A stretch of 64,000 nucleotides of DNA from Sphingobium limneticum (GCF_008710155.1 NZ_VYPZ01000010.1:1-64000); one strand, 5' to 3'. Positions 53,768 to 62,932 are shown, numbered from the stretch's first letter. Numbers and translations: made by a program. The notes: generated by a model not told the origin, from the letters alone.

Positions 53768-54672
53768 TGCCCAGCCATGCAGATCGCAAGGCGTCTGCCG
53801 CCGCGCGCCATCGCCTGCTGCCCGGCGGTCGTCTGGCCGGGCCGATGCCGTGGATCATCGCGATCATGATGTTCCTGACCGTGCTGGCCGCCGCCGCCGG
53901 GCTGGGCCTGGGTGCCGCCGTCCGGTCCATGAGCGCCGACCTTGCCGGGCGCGCCAGCGTGCAGGTGGTGGAGGCCGACGCGCAGGTTCGCGCCCAGCTG
54001 GCGGCACGGACCCTGACGGCGCTGCGATCCTCCAACAGCGTGCGCGCGGCCGATCCGGTCGATCCGGCCGCGCTGGCCGACCAGTTGCGCCCCTGGCTGG
54101 GCGATGCGGCGACCAGCGGCGACCTGCCGGTGCCCGCACTGATCGACGTCATGCTGACGCCCGGCGATGCGGAGGCCAAGATTGGCAGTCTGCGCCGTCT
54201 GCTCGCCAATCTGTCGCCCAAATTGCGGATCGAACCCCATGCCGCCTTCCTGCTGCCGCTGGCCGGACTGATGAGCGCGCTGGGCTGGCTGTCGGCGGGT
54301 GTCGTGCTGTTGATGATCCTGGCGACCGGCGCCGTCGTCGTTTTGGCGGCGCGCGGCGCGCATGACAGCCATCGCGGCACGATCGACGTGCTGCACCTGA
54401 TGGGATCGACCGATGTGCAGATCGCCCGGCTGTTCCAGCGCCGCATCGGTCTGGACGCGTTGATGGGCAGTGCGCTCGGCTTTTCCTTCGCCGCGTTCGT
54501 CATCCTGTTGATCGGCCTGCGCCTTGCCGCCACCGGATCGGACCTGATCGGCGCGGTCGAACTCGACATGCGCGGCTGGCTGATCCTTGTGGCGTTGCCG
54601 ATCTTCGGCGTGGTGCTGGCGACGCTGGCGGCGCGTTGGACGGTGCTGCGGGCTTTGGGTCGGGCACTGTGA
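53767..54672 (+). CDS. ftsX: FtsX, cell-division ABC permease
   Basis: 301 residues with four helices: 28-50 (MPWIIAIMMFLTVLAAAAGLGLG), then a large periplasmic loop (about 52-165), and three C-terminal helices (about 168-196, 225-250, 275-293). This is the FtsX topology. The loop is where cell-wall hydrolase activators bind. Translation coupled with ftsE and with the following ydcF-like gene (GTGA). Confidence 0.92.
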   Translation: MPSHADRKASAAARHRLLPGGRLAGPMPWIIAIMMFLTVLAAAAGLGLGAAVRSMSADLAGRASVQVVEADAQVRAQLAARTLTALRSSNSVRAADPVDPAALADQLRPWLGDAATSGDLPVPALIDVMLTPGDAEAKIGSLRRLLANLSPKLRIEPHAAFLLPLAGLMSALGWLSAGVVLLMILATGAVVVLAARGAHDSHRGTIDVLHLMGSTDVQIARLFQRRIGLDALMGSALGFSFAAFVILLIGLRLAATGSDLIGAVELDMRGWLILVALPIFGVVLATLAARWTVLRALGRAL

Positions 54673-55202
54673 TCGTCCGTTTCTTCGCCATCACGCTGCT
54701 GGCCTGGATGCTGGGTTTCGCCTGGTTCGGCATCTTCCTGCCCCAGCCGTTGGACGGGCGGCAGACCGATGCGATCGTCGTGCTGACCGGCGGGGCGGGG
54801 CGTATCGATCGCGGTATCGCCCTGTTGCAGGACGGTTCGGCCAAGCGGATGCTGATTTCCGGCGTGGACCGCTCCGTTCGCCCAGTCGAACTGGCGGTGC
54901 AATATAAGACCCCCGAAAGCCTGTTCAGCTGCTGCATCACGCTGGGCCGCGAAGCGATCGACACGCGTTCCAACGGGCTGGAGACGGCGCGCTGGCTGGA
55001 GCGGCGCGATTACAAGACCGTGCGCCTGATCACCACCGACTGGCATATGCGCCGCGCCGCGCTGGAACTGCGCCAGTCGATGCCGGACGGCAAGGTGACG
55101 ATCGTCTATGACGCGGTGCCCAGCCGCCCGAGCCTCACCATATTGGCGCGGGAATATAATAAATATCTGTTGCGGCGCATCGCCGCGCTCATCGGCATCT
55201 GA
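54669..55202 (+). CDS. YdcF-family (DUF218) membrane protein
   Basis: 177 residues from GTG overlapping the ftsX stop. One N-terminal helix (FFAITLLAWMLGFAWFGIFL) and a DUF218 domain: DAIVVLTGGAGRIDRGIALL, SKAKRMLISG-like strand, RSNGLETARWLERRDYKTVRLITTDWHMRRAALELR. Family members (SanA, ElyC, YdcF) affect envelope integrity and undecaprenyl-linked metabolism. The ftsEX-ydcF-plsC order is common in this group. Confidence 0.85.
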   Translation: MIVRFFAITLLAWMLGFAWFGIFLPQPLDGRQTDAIVVLTGGAGRIDRGIALLQDGSAKRMLISGVDRSVRPVELAVQYKTPESLFSCCITLGREAIDTRSNGLETARWLERRDYKTVRLITTDWHMRRAALELRQSMPDGKVTIVYDAVPSRPSLTILAREYNKYLLRRIAALIGI

Positions 55203-55214
55203 TCGGACCTGCAT

Positions 55215-55898
55215 GTGATCGTCATCCGCTCCATTCTCTTCGCGCTGGCCTTCTACCCAGGCAGCCTGATCTTCGTGCTGTGGGCCATGGCCTTTGGCTG
55301 GGCCACGCCGCTGATGGTGCAGAATACCGCGACCAACTGGAGCCGTTTCCATCGCTGGTGCGTGCGCCGGCTGCTGGGGCAGCGGATCGTGGTGGAGGGC
55401 GACCTGCCGATCGGTCCCTATCTCTACATCGCGAAACATGAATCGATGTTCGAGACGATCGACATATTGTGCCTGTTCGATCGACCGGCGATCGGCGCCA
55501 AGCGGGAATTGTTCGACATCCCGCTCTGGGGCGGGATCGCCCGACGCTACGGCCTCATCCCCATCGAACGCACCGCTGGGGCCAGTGCCTTGCGTACCTT
55601 GCGCGCGGCGGCGAAGGACCGGATCGCGCAGGGCCGCGCCATCTGCCTCTTCCCCGAAGGCACCCGCGTGCCGCACGGCGAATCGCCGCCGCTCAAGGCC
55701 GGGTTCGCCGGCCTTTACAGCCTGCTCGGCCTGCCCGTCGTGCCGATCGCCATCGACAGCGGGCGGGTGTCGCCGCGCGGCAAATTCCTCAAGCGTCCCG
55801 GCACCATCACCTACAAGGTGGGCGAGATCGTGCCGGTCGGCCTGGACCGCAAGGAGGCCGAGGCGCGGGTCCATGCGGCGATCAACGCGCTCAATTAG
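55215..55898 (+). CDS. plsC: 1-acyl-sn-glycerol-3-phosphate acyltransferase family protein
   Basis: 227 residues from GTG. One N-terminal helix (about 2-30) and PlsC blocks: IAKHESMFETID (H-X4-E variant of H-X4-D), GLIPIERTAGASALRTL, ICLFPEGTRVPHGE and VVPIAIDSG. It acylates lysophosphatidic acid or a related lysolipid in the inner membrane. Located directly after ftsEX-ydcF. Confidence 0.88.
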   Translation: MIVIRSILFALAFYPGSLIFVLWAMAFGWATPLMVQNTATNWSRFHRWCVRRLLGQRIVVEGDLPIGPYLYIAKHESMFETIDILCLFDRPAIGAKRELFDIPLWGGIARRYGLIPIERTAGASALRTLRAAAKDRIAQGRAICLFPEGTRVPHGESPPLKAGFAGLYSLLGLPVVPIAIDSGRVSPRGKFLKRPGTITYKVGEIVPVGLDRKEAEARVHAAINALN

Positions 55899-55919
55899 GG
55901 CGGGATGACTGTGCGGATG

Positions 55920-55967
55920 CTTCGATACGGGCCTTCGACAAGCTCAGTCCCTACTCAGCACGAACGG
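55920..55967 (-). repeat. dispersed repeat copy with insertion
   Basis: Read on the minus strand it begins CCGTTCGTGCTGAG, then TAGGGACTGAG, then CTTGTCGAAG. This is the repeat at 33352-33375 with an 11-base expansion that duplicates CTGAG. Confidence 0.55.
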
Positions 55968-56019
55968 TTATTCATATGTCATCCCGCTCTAAGCGGGACG
56001 TGGCAGAGTAGGAAAGCGA

Positions 56020-56051
56020 TTTTAGAGCATGATCCGGATCATGCTCTAAAA
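56020..56051. repeat. 32-bp perfect palindrome
   Basis: TTTTAGAGCATGATCC (56020-56035) and its exact complement GGATCATGCTCTAAAA (56036-56051) are joined without a spacer. The AGAGCATGATCC core recurs in many alphaproteobacterial genomes in my recollection. Confidence 0.75.
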
Positions 56052-56066
56052 GTCTTTTGTGTTCCG

Positions 56067-56107
56067 CATTTTGCGAGCCGTCAGCTGTGCCAGCTGACTT
56101 CAAAATG
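56067..56107. repeat. nested hairpin beside the 32-bp palindrome
   Basis: GTCAGCTG (56080-56087) pairs with CAGCTGAC (56091-56098) across a three-base loop; outer arms CATTTTG (56067-56073) and CAAAATG (56101-56107) also pair. It ends just before the tyrA stop at 56120 and could terminate transcription. Confidence 0.6.
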
Positions 56108-56119
56108 CTCTAAGCCGCG

Positions 56120-57025
56120 TCAGTGCGACCGGCCGAAGTCCGGCTTGGCGTCGTCCTGGCCCTGTTCGATGATCGACCGGCGGATCGCGCGGGTGCGGGT
56201 GAACAGGTTGAACAGGGCGTCGCCGTCATTCCAGCGGATCGCCCGCTGCAACGCCGACAGATCTTCCGAAAAGCGCTGAAGCATTTCCAGTACCGCATCC
56301 TTGTTCGCCAGGAACACGTCGCGCCACATGGTCGGGTCCGACGCGGCGATGCGGGTGAAGTCGCGGAAACCGCCGGCGGAATATTTGATGACTTCCGACT
56401 GGGTCACATTTTCCATGTCGCTGGCCGTGCCGACGATGGTGTAGGCGATAAGGTGCGGCAGATGGCTCGTCACCGCCAGCACCAGATCATGATGCGCCGG
56501 GTCCATCATTTCCACGTCCGCGCCGACGCGCCGCCATAATTCGGCGACGCGCTCGACGGCGGTCGGATCGGCGTCGGCGGGCGGGGTGACGATCGACCAG
56601 CGGCCCTTGAACAGGGTCGCAAAGCCCGCTTCAGGCCCGCTATTTTCGGTGCCGGCCACGGGATGCGCCGGGATGATGGTCCGCCCCGGCAGCGCGGTGT
56701 TGAGTTGCGCCAGCACATCCACCTTGCAGGAACCCACATCGCTGACGATCGCATCGGCGGGCAGATCGTCGGCGATCTCCGCCGCCGCCGCGCCCATCGC
56801 CCGCACCGGTACGCACAGGATCACCAGATCGGCGTCGGTGACGGACGCGCCCGCCGTGTCGGTGACATCGTCGGTCAGGTCGATCCGCCGGGCGGTTTCG
56901 CGCACGGCGGGATCGGCATCATAGCCGGTCACGCGCACGGTGGGCATGTCCGCCCGGATCGCGCGGGCGAGCGAGGAGCCGATCAGCCCCAGGCCGATGA
57001 TGGTGACGCGCGCGAATGGCAGCAT
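56120..57025 (-). CDS. tyrC: prephenate/arogenate (cyclohexadienyl) dehydrogenase
   Basis: 301 residues. NAD-binding VTIIGLGLIGSSLARAI at the N-terminus, DVGSCKVDVL, IPAHPVAGTENSGPEAGF and the SHLPHLIAYTIVGTA active-site helix. It converts prephenate or arogenate toward tyrosine. Five bases after hisC, as in other alphaproteobacteria where the aminotransferase acts in both histidine and aromatic synthesis. The start at 57025 matches the beginning of the Rossmann strand. Confidence 0.9.
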   Translation of the reverse strand: MLPFARVTIIGLGLIGSSLARAIRADMPTVRVTGYDADPAVRETARRIDLTDDVTDTAGASVTDADLVILCVPVRAMGAAAAEIADDLPADAIVSDVGSCKVDVLAQLNTALPGRTIIPAHPVAGTENSGPEAGFATLFKGRWSIVTPPADADPTAVERVAELWRRVGADVEMMDPAHHDLVLAVTSHLPHLIAYTIVGTASDMENVTQSEVIKYSAGGFRDFTRIAASDPTMWRDVFLANKDAVLEMLQRFSEDLSALQRAIRWNDGDALFNLFTRTRAIRRSIIEQGQDDAKPDFGRSH

Positions 57026-57029
57026 GGGC

Positions 57030-58127
57030 TCAGGCGGCCTCCACCATGGCGCGCAGCTTGGCCGCGACGGCGCGGTTCTGCGCCTTGGTGCCGATGGTGA
57101 TGCGCAGGCCGTTGGGCAGGCCCTGACCGGGCAGCCAGCGGGTGGCATAGCCTTCGTCCCACAGCCCCTTCATCGCGGCTTCCGCGGTCAGCTTGCCGTC
57201 GAACAGGATCAGCAGGAAGTTGGTCTTGCTGGGTACTGCGCGCAGGCCATGATTGGACAGCGCAGCGACTTCGCTGGCCAGCCAGTCGCGCCAGCGGGCA
57301 TTGTGGGTGCGGCTGAACGCGACCCATTCGCTGTCGCCGATCGCGGCGATCGCCGCTGCCTGACCCGCCGTGGTCACGTTGAACGGCGCGCGAATGCGGT
57401 GGAGGATGTCGATCACCTCGGGCGAGCCATAGCCCCAGCCGATCCGCTCGGCGGCCAGGCCATAGATTTTCGAGAAGGTGCGGGTGACGAGGATATTGGA
57501 CGCGGTCTTCGCCAGCTCCAGCCCGCCATCATCCTCGCCATCCTCCAGATATTCGGCATAGGCCTGATCCAGGACGAAGAGGATGTCGGGGCGCAGCCCG
57601 GCGTGGAGCCGGGCAATCTCTTCCCGGCTGGTCATCGTGCCGGTCGGGTTGTTGGGATTGGCGAGGAAGACGACCTTGGTCTTGTCCGTGACAGCGGCGA
57701 GCAGTGCGTCGACGTCCGTCGCATAATCCTTGTCCGGGGCGATCACCGGGGTCGCGCCGACGCGGCGGGCGGCGATGTCGTAGACGGCAAAGCCATAGCG
57801 GACGTAGAGGATTTCATCGCCCGGCCCGGCATAGGCGGAGGCGGCGATATGCAGCAGCTCGTCCGACCCGGTGCCATAGATGATCCGGTCGGGATCGAGG
57901 CCATGGACCGCGCCGATCGCCGCGCGCAGCTTTTCCGCGGCAGGATCGGGATAGGTCGCCATGTCCGCCGTCGCGGCGACGAAGGCTTCACGCACGGCCT
58001 TGCTGGTGCCGAGCGGATTTTCGTTGGCGCTCAATTTGATGAGGGGACGGCCATCGTCGGCCGCCGATTTGCCCGGCACATAGGCATGAATGCCGAGGAT
58101 CCAATCCTTGGGAGCTGGTTTTGTCAT
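57030..58127 (-). CDS. hisC: histidinol-phosphate aminotransferase (HisC family)
   Basis: 365 residues, class I/II PLP aminotransferase. [12 protein letters not shown] at the N-terminus is the HisC hallmark; PLP Lys is K220 in [28 protein letters not shown] binds the cofactor. It makes histidinol phosphate and, by neighbourhood with tyrC, possibly also transaminates aromatic keto-acids. The start at 58127 is chosen as the longer frame (to 58340) has no family match. Confidence 0.93.
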   Translation of the reverse strand: MTKPAPKDWILGIHAYVPGKSAADDGRPLIKLSANENPLGTSKAVREAFVAATADMATYPDPAAEKLRAAIGAVHGLDPDRIIYGTGSDELLHIAASAYAGPGDEILYVRYGFAVYDIAARRVGATPVIAPDKDYATDVDALLAAVTDKTKVVFLANPNNPTGTMTSREEIARLHAGLRPDILFVLDQAYAEYLEDGEDDGGLELAKTASNILVTRTFSKIYGLAAERIGWGYGSPEVIDILHRIRAPFNVTTAGQAAAIAAIGDSEWVAFSRTHNARWRDWLASEVAALSNHGLRAVPSKTNFLLILFDGKLTAEAAMKGLWDEGYATRWLPGQGLPNGLRITIGTKAQNRAVAAKLRAMVEAA

Positions 58128-58474
58128 GGTTGCGGGCTTTAGCGGCTTTCTGGCGAAAGGCAAAGTGGGTGGAAGGGGCGGCCGGTGTGCGACAGCGACG
58201 CGACAGGCGAAGTTCACACCGTTGCAGGGGTAAAAAGGGGCGCAAGCGCTCGCGAGGCGCCCGCGAAGCCACGCCGATGCGCCACAGGCGCGTCCCTTGC
58301 GCGATGCGGTCGAGACAGCGGCGCGCCACGGACGCGACACTTGGACGACGGGAAGCGACGGCTAGGCGTTTGTCTTGCGACGGGAAGGCGACAGGGAAAG
58401 AGGGCGAGGGGGGAGGCTGTCCATCGGACAGGGTAGGCCAGAATAAATCCTAATAGGAAAGATCGAACCAGCCT
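58128..58474. other. intergenic region without a supported gene
   Basis: Contains only shadow-like frames with biased composition; very GC-rich with many short GCGAC-type runs. It holds the hisC promoter region and ends at the left inverted repeat of the GIY-YIG unit. Confidence 0.55.
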
Positions 58475-58506
58475 CGTCACCCCGGGCTTGACCCGGGGTC
58501 CCGCTT
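58475..58506 (+). repeat. left 32-bp inverted repeat of the GIY-YIG unit
   Basis: Starts CGTCACCCCGGGCTTGACCC and ends TCCCGCTT. Exact inverse of 58825-58856. Inside the arm, ACCCCGGG and CCCGGGGT pair around a CTTGA loop, so each copy can form its own REP-like hairpin. It ends two bases before the GIY-YIG stop. Confidence 0.92.
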
Positions 58507-58508
58507 TT

Positions 58509-58808
58509 TCAGTGCAGTTGCTCGAATATGTCGAACCACTCCGGATTGGCGGCTTCGATCAGATCGAATTTCCATTGCCGTCGCCAGCGCTTCAGTCGCT
58601 TTTCCTGGTCAATACAGGTCATGATATCGTCTCCATGCTCTGCCCAGACGAGGCGATGGAGTTTATATCTCGCACAAAAATCGGAGCCTTCATCGGAGCG
58701 ATGCTGGTGGATGCGTGATGTCAGGTTCGAGGTGACGCCGACATAGAGCGTGCCGCGATAGCGATCGGCCATAATATAGACCCATCCACCCTTTCGCCTC
58801 TGTTCCAT
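58509..58808 (-). CDS. GIY-YIG superfamily nuclease
   Basis: 99 residues. The GIY-YIG core is WVYIMADRYRGTLYVGVTSNLTSRIHQHRSD (VYI and YVG motifs with the conserved Arg), followed by AEHGDDIMTCIDQEKRLKRWRRQWK containing the metal-binding Glu; this is a stand-alone domain with no attached DNA-binding module. The start is 58808 (MEQRRKGG) or a TTG at 58823; no ribosome site is clear. The gene fills the space between two perfect 32-bp inverted repeats, so it may mobilise or maintain them. Confidence 0.87.
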   Translation of the reverse strand: MEQRRKGGWVYIMADRYRGTLYVGVTSNLTSRIHQHRSDEGSDFCARYKLHRLVWAEHGDDIMTCIDQEKRLKRWRRQWKFDLIEAANPEWFDIFEQLH

Positions 58809-58824
58809 AGTAGGAGGATCCAAG

Positions 58825-58856
58825 AAGCGGGACCCCGGGTCAAGCCCGGGGTGACG
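58825..58856 (+). repeat. right 32-bp inverted repeat of the GIY-YIG unit
   Basis: Exact inverse of 58475-58506 (begins AAGCGGGACCCCGGGTCAAG). The triplet CCT lies directly outside each end in the same orientation (58472-58474 and 58857-58859), a possible 3-bp target duplication, though three bases can match by chance. Confidence 0.92.
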
Positions 58857-58894
58857 CCTTCTGTGGGCGCTTGGATCCCATGTAAAACGCCCGC

Positions 58895-59845
58895 CTACAC
58901 CACCGGGGTCAGCAACGGTTTACCTGCGAACCATGCGTCCAGATTGGCGAGGACAAGGTCGGCCATCGCCTTGCGCGTGTGGGTGGTGGCGCTGCCCTGA
59001 TGGGGTTGCAGCACGACCTGATCCATGGCGATCAGCGCCTGTGGCACATGGGGTTCGTGGGCGAAGACGTCCAGCCCGGCGCCGGCGATGCGGCCTTGCG
59101 CCAGCGCGGCGATCAGCGCGTCCTCGTCGATCACGCTGCCCCGGCTGATATTGACGACCACCCCGTCCGGGCCGAGCGCGTCGAGCATGGCGGCGTCGAC
59201 CAGCTTCGCGGCCTCCGGACCGCCCGAGGTGGCGACGATGATGACGTCGCTTTGCTGCGCGAAGGCGATCGGGTCGGCGACATAGCGATAGGATGTGTCG
59301 GCCGCTTCGCGCCGGTTGTGATAGATAATCTCGCCCGCCACCGGCTCCAGTCGTTTGGCGATGGCGCGGCCGATGCGGCCAAGGCCCAATATGCCGATGC
59401 GCCGGCCCGTCACCCGGCCGGACAAAGCGGGCCGGGTGCCCCGCGCCCAGTCGCCCGCGCGCAGCATGCGGTCGTTGGCGACCATGTTGCGCACCGTGGC
59501 ATAGAGCAGGCCGACGGCGAGGTCGGCGACATCGTCGTTCAGGACACCGGGCGTGTTGGTGAGGCGGATGCCCTTCGCGCGGGCGTGCTCCACATCGACC
59601 TTGTCATAGCCGACCGAAAAGAGGCCGATCATTTCCAGCTTGGGCAGCGCGTCCATGATCGCGGCCGATGCGCCGACCGACCCGAAGCTGACCAGCGCGC
59701 GGGCTTCGCGCACCGGCGGGGGCAGGGTGGCGGGATCGGCATCGGCCGCCACGACATGGACGGTGAAGCGGCGGGCCAGTTCGGCATCCATATAGGGGTT
59801 CAGGGGGCCATAGGCGACGATAGGGGGGCGTTGGGTCTGGGTCAT
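58895..59845 (-). CDS. D-2-hydroxyacid dehydrogenase (glyoxylate/hydroxypyruvate reductase type)
   Basis: 316 residues. NAD(P) site GILGLGRIGRAIAKRL, and catalytic Arg, Glu and His in ISRGSVIDEDALI, GAGLDVFAHEP and QPHQGSATTHTR (His). This is the GhrB-like subgroup that reduces glyoxylate, hydroxypyruvate or related acids. The start is 59845 or 59854 (three codons earlier), both with weak sites. Divergent from metX. Confidence 0.88.
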   Translation of the reverse strand: MTQTQRPPIVAYGPLNPYMDAELARRFTVHVVAADADPATLPPPVREARALVSFGSVGASAAIMDALPKLEMIGLFSVGYDKVDVEHARAKGIRLTNTPGVLNDDVADLAVGLLYATVRNMVANDRMLRAGDWARGTRPALSGRVTGRRIGILGLGRIGRAIAKRLEPVAGEIIYHNRREAADTSYRYVADPIAFAQQSDVIIVATSGGPEAAKLVDAAMLDALGPDGVVVNISRGSVIDEDALIAALAQGRIAGAGLDVFAHEPHVPQALIAMDQVVLQPHQGSATTHTRKAMADLVLANLDAWFAGKPLLTPVV

Positions 59846-59921
59846 GCCGACCATCTAGGGACTGTGCCACCGATGCGCCAGATTGACAGAGGGAGACGGC
59901 GGTCCTAGCCCCGCCTGCATC

Positions 59922-61058
59922 ATGGCCAGCGTCCCCATCAGTCCAGATAGTCGTTTCGGCCTGCGTCGGCAGGCCCGTCTGACCGGTCCCTTGCACCTGT
60001 CGAGCGGCGCGCTGCTTGGCCCGGTCGATATCGCCTATGAAACCTATGGCACGATGAATGCGGACAAATCCAACGTCATCCTGATCTGCCATGCGTTGAC
60101 CGGCGACCAATATGTCGCGTCCGACCACCCCGTCACCGGCAAGCCCGGCTGGTGGTGGCGGCTGGTGGGTGAAGGCAAGCCGGTCGACCCGGCACGCCAC
60201 TTCATCGTCTGTTCCAACGTCATCGGCAGCTGCATGGGATCGTCCGGCCCGGCCAGCATCGACCCGGTGACCGGTGATCCGCACGCCATGCGCTTTCCGG
60301 TGCTGACCATCGCCGACATGGTGCGGGCGCAGGCGGCTTTGCTCGATCATCTGGGCGTCGATCGCCTGTCCGCCGTCATCGGCGGGTCGATGGGGGGGAT
60401 GCAGGCGCTGACCTGGCCGACGCTCTTCCCCGATCGGGTGGAAAGCTGCGTCGTCATCGCCTCCACGGCGCGGCATAGCGCGCAGAATATCGCGTTCCAC
60501 GAAGTCGGGCGGCAGGCGATCATGGCCGACCCCCTATGGCGGGGCGGCGATTATTATGCCGACGGGCAGGTGCCGAGCGCGGGCCTGGCCGTTGCGCGCA
60601 TGGCCGCGCATATCACCTATCTATCCGAAGCGGGGCTGACCGAGAAATTCGGGCGGCGCTTGCAGGGGCGTGACGCCAAGACATTCGGTTTCGACGCGGA
60701 TTTCCAGGTGGAAAGCTATTTGCGGCATCAGGGGCTGAGCTTCGTCGAGCGGTTCGACGCGAACAGCTATCTCTACATCACCCGCGCGATGGATTATTAT
60801 GACATTGCCGACGATCATGGCGGATCGCTGGCCAAGGCGTTTACGGCGACCAAGGCGCGCTTCTGCCTCGTCAGCTTCGATACCGACTGGCTCTACCCCA
60901 CCACCGAATCGCGGATCATCGTCCATGCGCTCAACGCATCGGGCGCGCAGGCCAGCTTCGTGGAGCTGTCCAGCCCGTTCGGCCATGACGCCTTCCTGCT
61001 GGAATGTCCCGAACTCAACCGGGTGGTGGACGGATTCCTGAAAGGCGGCCGGGCATGA
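59922..61058 (+). CDS. metX: homoserine O-acyltransferase MetX
   Basis: 378 residues, alpha/beta-hydrolase fold. [31 protein letters not shown] (MetX signature) and nucleophile S156 in [14 protein letters not shown]; the acid Asp is in SFDTDWLYP and His in GHDAFLLE. It activates homoserine for methionine synthesis; acetyl or succinyl specificity is not decided here. The start at 59922 fits the family length. Overlaps metW by four bases (ATGA, 61055-61058). Confidence 0.93.
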   Translation: MASVPISPDSRFGLRRQARLTGPLHLSSGALLGPVDIAYETYGTMNADKSNVILICHALTGDQYVASDHPVTGKPGWWWRLVGEGKPVDPARHFIVCSNVIGSCMGSSGPASIDPVTGDPHAMRFPVLTIADMVRAQAALLDHLGVDRLSAVIGGSMGGMQALTWPTLFPDRVESCVVIASTARHSAQNIAFHEVGRQAIMADPLWRGGDYYADGQVPSAGLAVARMAAHITYLSEAGLTEKFGRRLQGRDAKTFGFDADFQVESYLRHQGLSFVERFDANSYLYITRAMDYYDIADDHGGSLAKAFTATKARFCLVSFDTDWLYPTTESRIIVHALNASGAQASFVELSSPFGHDAFLLECPELNRVVDGFLKGGRA

Positions 61059-61648
61059 GCGAGACTCTGCGCCCCGATCTGGCGCTCATCGCACGCACGG
61101 TGCGGCAGGGTGCGCGCGTGCTGGACGTGGGCTGCGGCGACGGCGCGCTGATGGCGGCGATGCGCGACAATGCGCAGGTGGATGCGCGCGGGCTGGAGAT
61201 TGACGGGTCGAACGTGGCCGCTGCCGTGGGCCGTGGCCTGTCGGTGGTGCAGGGCGATGCCGACACCGACCTTGGCTATTATCCCGACGCCAGTTTCGAC
61301 TATGCGATCCTGAGCCAGACGTTGCAGACGACGCGGCGGCCGGACCTGGTGGTGGAGGAATTGCTGCGCATCGGGCGGCAGGCATTCGTGTCGTTCCCCA
61401 ATTTCGCGCATTGGCGCGGGCGGATATCGCTGTTGTGGGGCGGGCGGATGCCGGTGACGCGGCTGTTGCCCGACACCTGGTATGATACGCTCAACATCCA
61501 CCATGTGACGGTCGACGATTTCCGTGCGCTGGTGAAGGAGCGCGGCTGGACCATCGATGGCCAGTGGTTTCTGAAGGGCGACAAGGAAACCACCCATGCC
61601 AACGCGAATCTCTTCGCGGAGCATGCGGTGTTCCTGCTGCGCAAATAA
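61055..61648 (+). CDS. metW: MetW
   Basis: 197 residues. Methyltransferase-like fold with motif [16 protein letters not shown] and the MetW-specific [38 protein letters not shown] segment. MetW forms a complex with MetX and is required for methionine synthesis in several proteobacteria. Coupled to metX by ATGA. Confidence 0.93.
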   Translation: MSETLRPDLALIARTVRQGARVLDVGCGDGALMAAMRDNAQVDARGLEIDGSNVAAAVGRGLSVVQGDADTDLGYYPDASFDYAILSQTLQTTRRPDLVVEELLRIGRQAFVSFPNFAHWRGRISLLWGGRMPVTRLLPDTWYDTLNIHHVTVDDFRALVKERGWTIDGQWFLKGDKETTHANANLFAEHAVFLLRK

Positions 61649-61650
61649 TA

Positions 61651-62052
61651 TTAGCGACCGGCGCCTGCCAGACGCTGGCCGAAGGACGCCGTGCGGCCGC
61701 GCGCGGCTTCGCGGCGGAAATGGGTGAGGCCGGAGGTGAGAGCCGCCGCATAGACCGGGCGGTCGGGCGATTTGGGCGGGGCGGCCTTCAGCACCGCATC
61801 GACATCGACCGGTTCGTCAAATTCCATGCCGAAATGACGGTCTGCCGTCCATACGACCCGGCCGGGCATTTGCGTTGCGCCGCGCGTGATGACGATGCGG
61901 ACGCCGACGCCGGGCGACTTGCCCTGAATGCGGGCGCCACCTTCGGAAATGTCGCGGATGCGCACCAATTGAGCCGCCGACAGTGGCTCGCCCAGATTGA
62001 GATGAGCGTCCATGAAGACGTTGGAGCGTTTCGGGCGGGGTGGGAGGTCCAT
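61651..62052 (-). CDS. PilZ-domain protein
   Basis: 133 residues from 62052. The PilZ-like beta-barrel follows a PPRPKRSNVFMDAHL start; the RIRDISEGGARIQG segment matches the D/NxSxxG PilZ motif, while the usual RxxxR c-di-GMP motif is present only as RPKRS at the start. The C-terminal 35 residues are basic. Probable c-di-GMP receptor or a non-binding relative. Convergent with metW; two bases between the stops. Confidence 0.8.
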   Translation of the reverse strand: MDLPPRPKRSNVFMDAHLNLGEPLSAAQLVRIRDISEGGARIQGKSPGVGVRIVITRGATQMPGRVVWTADRHFGMEFDEPVDVDAVLKAAPPKSPDRPVYAAALTSGLTHFRREAARGRTASFGQRLAGAGR

Positions 62053-62155
62053 GATCCTTCTCGCATGATGGTTGGTCAGGACAAGGAGTCCTGAACCGGG
62101 CAGCCGGTTGCAGGGGTAGCGCCGATCCGGGTTGCCCATGCGACGGACGGTGCTT

Positions 62156-62773
62156 TTATCGGCCTTGCGCGCCGATTCCTCGCTCGATCAGGGCATTGGC
62201 GATGGCGGCAACCTCCTCGGCGGGGCGGCTGTCGTCCCACACGCCGTAGCGCAGGCCCAGAAACACGTTCATGCCCATGATCGCCCAGGCATGGACCTCT
62301 TCGACGTCGGGCCGCACGTCGCCGCGGGCTGCGGCGCTGGTGAGGCGCGCGGCCATGCGGCTGGCGGTATTTTCATAATGGGCGCGATAGGCGGCGGCAT
62401 CGACGAATTCGGATTCGTCGATGATGCGGTAGATTTCCTTGTGGGTGCGGGCGAACTCCAGGAAGCTCAACAGGCCGATCCGTTCCGCGTCGATGCCGTC
62501 GCGCGCCTGCGCGATGCGGGGCGATACATAGTCGCGCACCTGGCCCGACATGTCGTTCACCAGCGCGCGGAAGATGTCGTCCTTGGTATCGAAATAGGTG
62601 TAGAAGCTGCCGAGCGCGCAGCCCGCCCGGCGGGTGATGCCGCTAATCGACCCGTCATGAAATCCCTTCTCGCCAAATTCCGCCGCAGCGGCCGACAGCA
62701 GGGCGCGGCGGGTGCGTTCCCCGCGCGCGGTGCGGGGCGTCTTGTCATCCTTTGCGGCGCCTTGGTCGGTCAT
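62156..62773 (-). CDS. TetR-family transcriptional regulator
   Basis: 205 residues. N-terminal helix-turn-helix (RGERTRRALLSAAAAEFGEKGFHDGSISGITRRAGCALGSFYTYFDTKDDIF) and a ligand-binding helical domain. It probably represses a divergent neighbour, the TonB-dependent receptor at 62933. The start at 62773 follows AGGAG; a GTG two codons earlier is possible. Confidence 0.88.
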   Translation of the reverse strand: MTDQGAAKDDKTPRTARGERTRRALLSAAAAEFGEKGFHDGSISGITRRAGCALGSFYTYFDTKDDIFRALVNDMSGQVRDYVSPRIAQARDGIDAERIGLLSFLEFARTHKEIYRIIDESEFVDAAAYRAHYENTASRMAARLTSAAARGDVRPDVEEVHAWAIMGMNVFLGLRYGVWDDSRPAEEVAAIANALIERGIGAQGR

Positions 62774-62932
62774 CTCCACTCCTGAATATCGTGTATTTTT
62801 TGCCGCACCGGCGCGCTCTCATCTCCTGCCTCTTATTTCAAGTTGAAAGCTGGTTCAACTTTCATTATCGAATGGGCAAGGCAAAGCGACCCGGTAGACC
62901 GGGCGCGCCATTTTCAGGAGAGGACCGACCCG

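Noticed and set aside
53649..55874. 741-codon open frame on the minus strand
   Set aside because: Antisense to ftsE, ftsX, ydcF-like and plsC genes, which all have clear family motifs.
58128..58453. Plus-strand frames of 83-110 codons upstream of the GIY-YIG gene
   Set aside because: No ribosome-binding site, Arg/Gly-rich random composition, and they overlap the hisC 5' region.
59855..59921. SAM-responsive riboswitch before metX
   Set aside because: Only 67 bases separate metX from the divergent gene and no riboswitch-like fold was seen.
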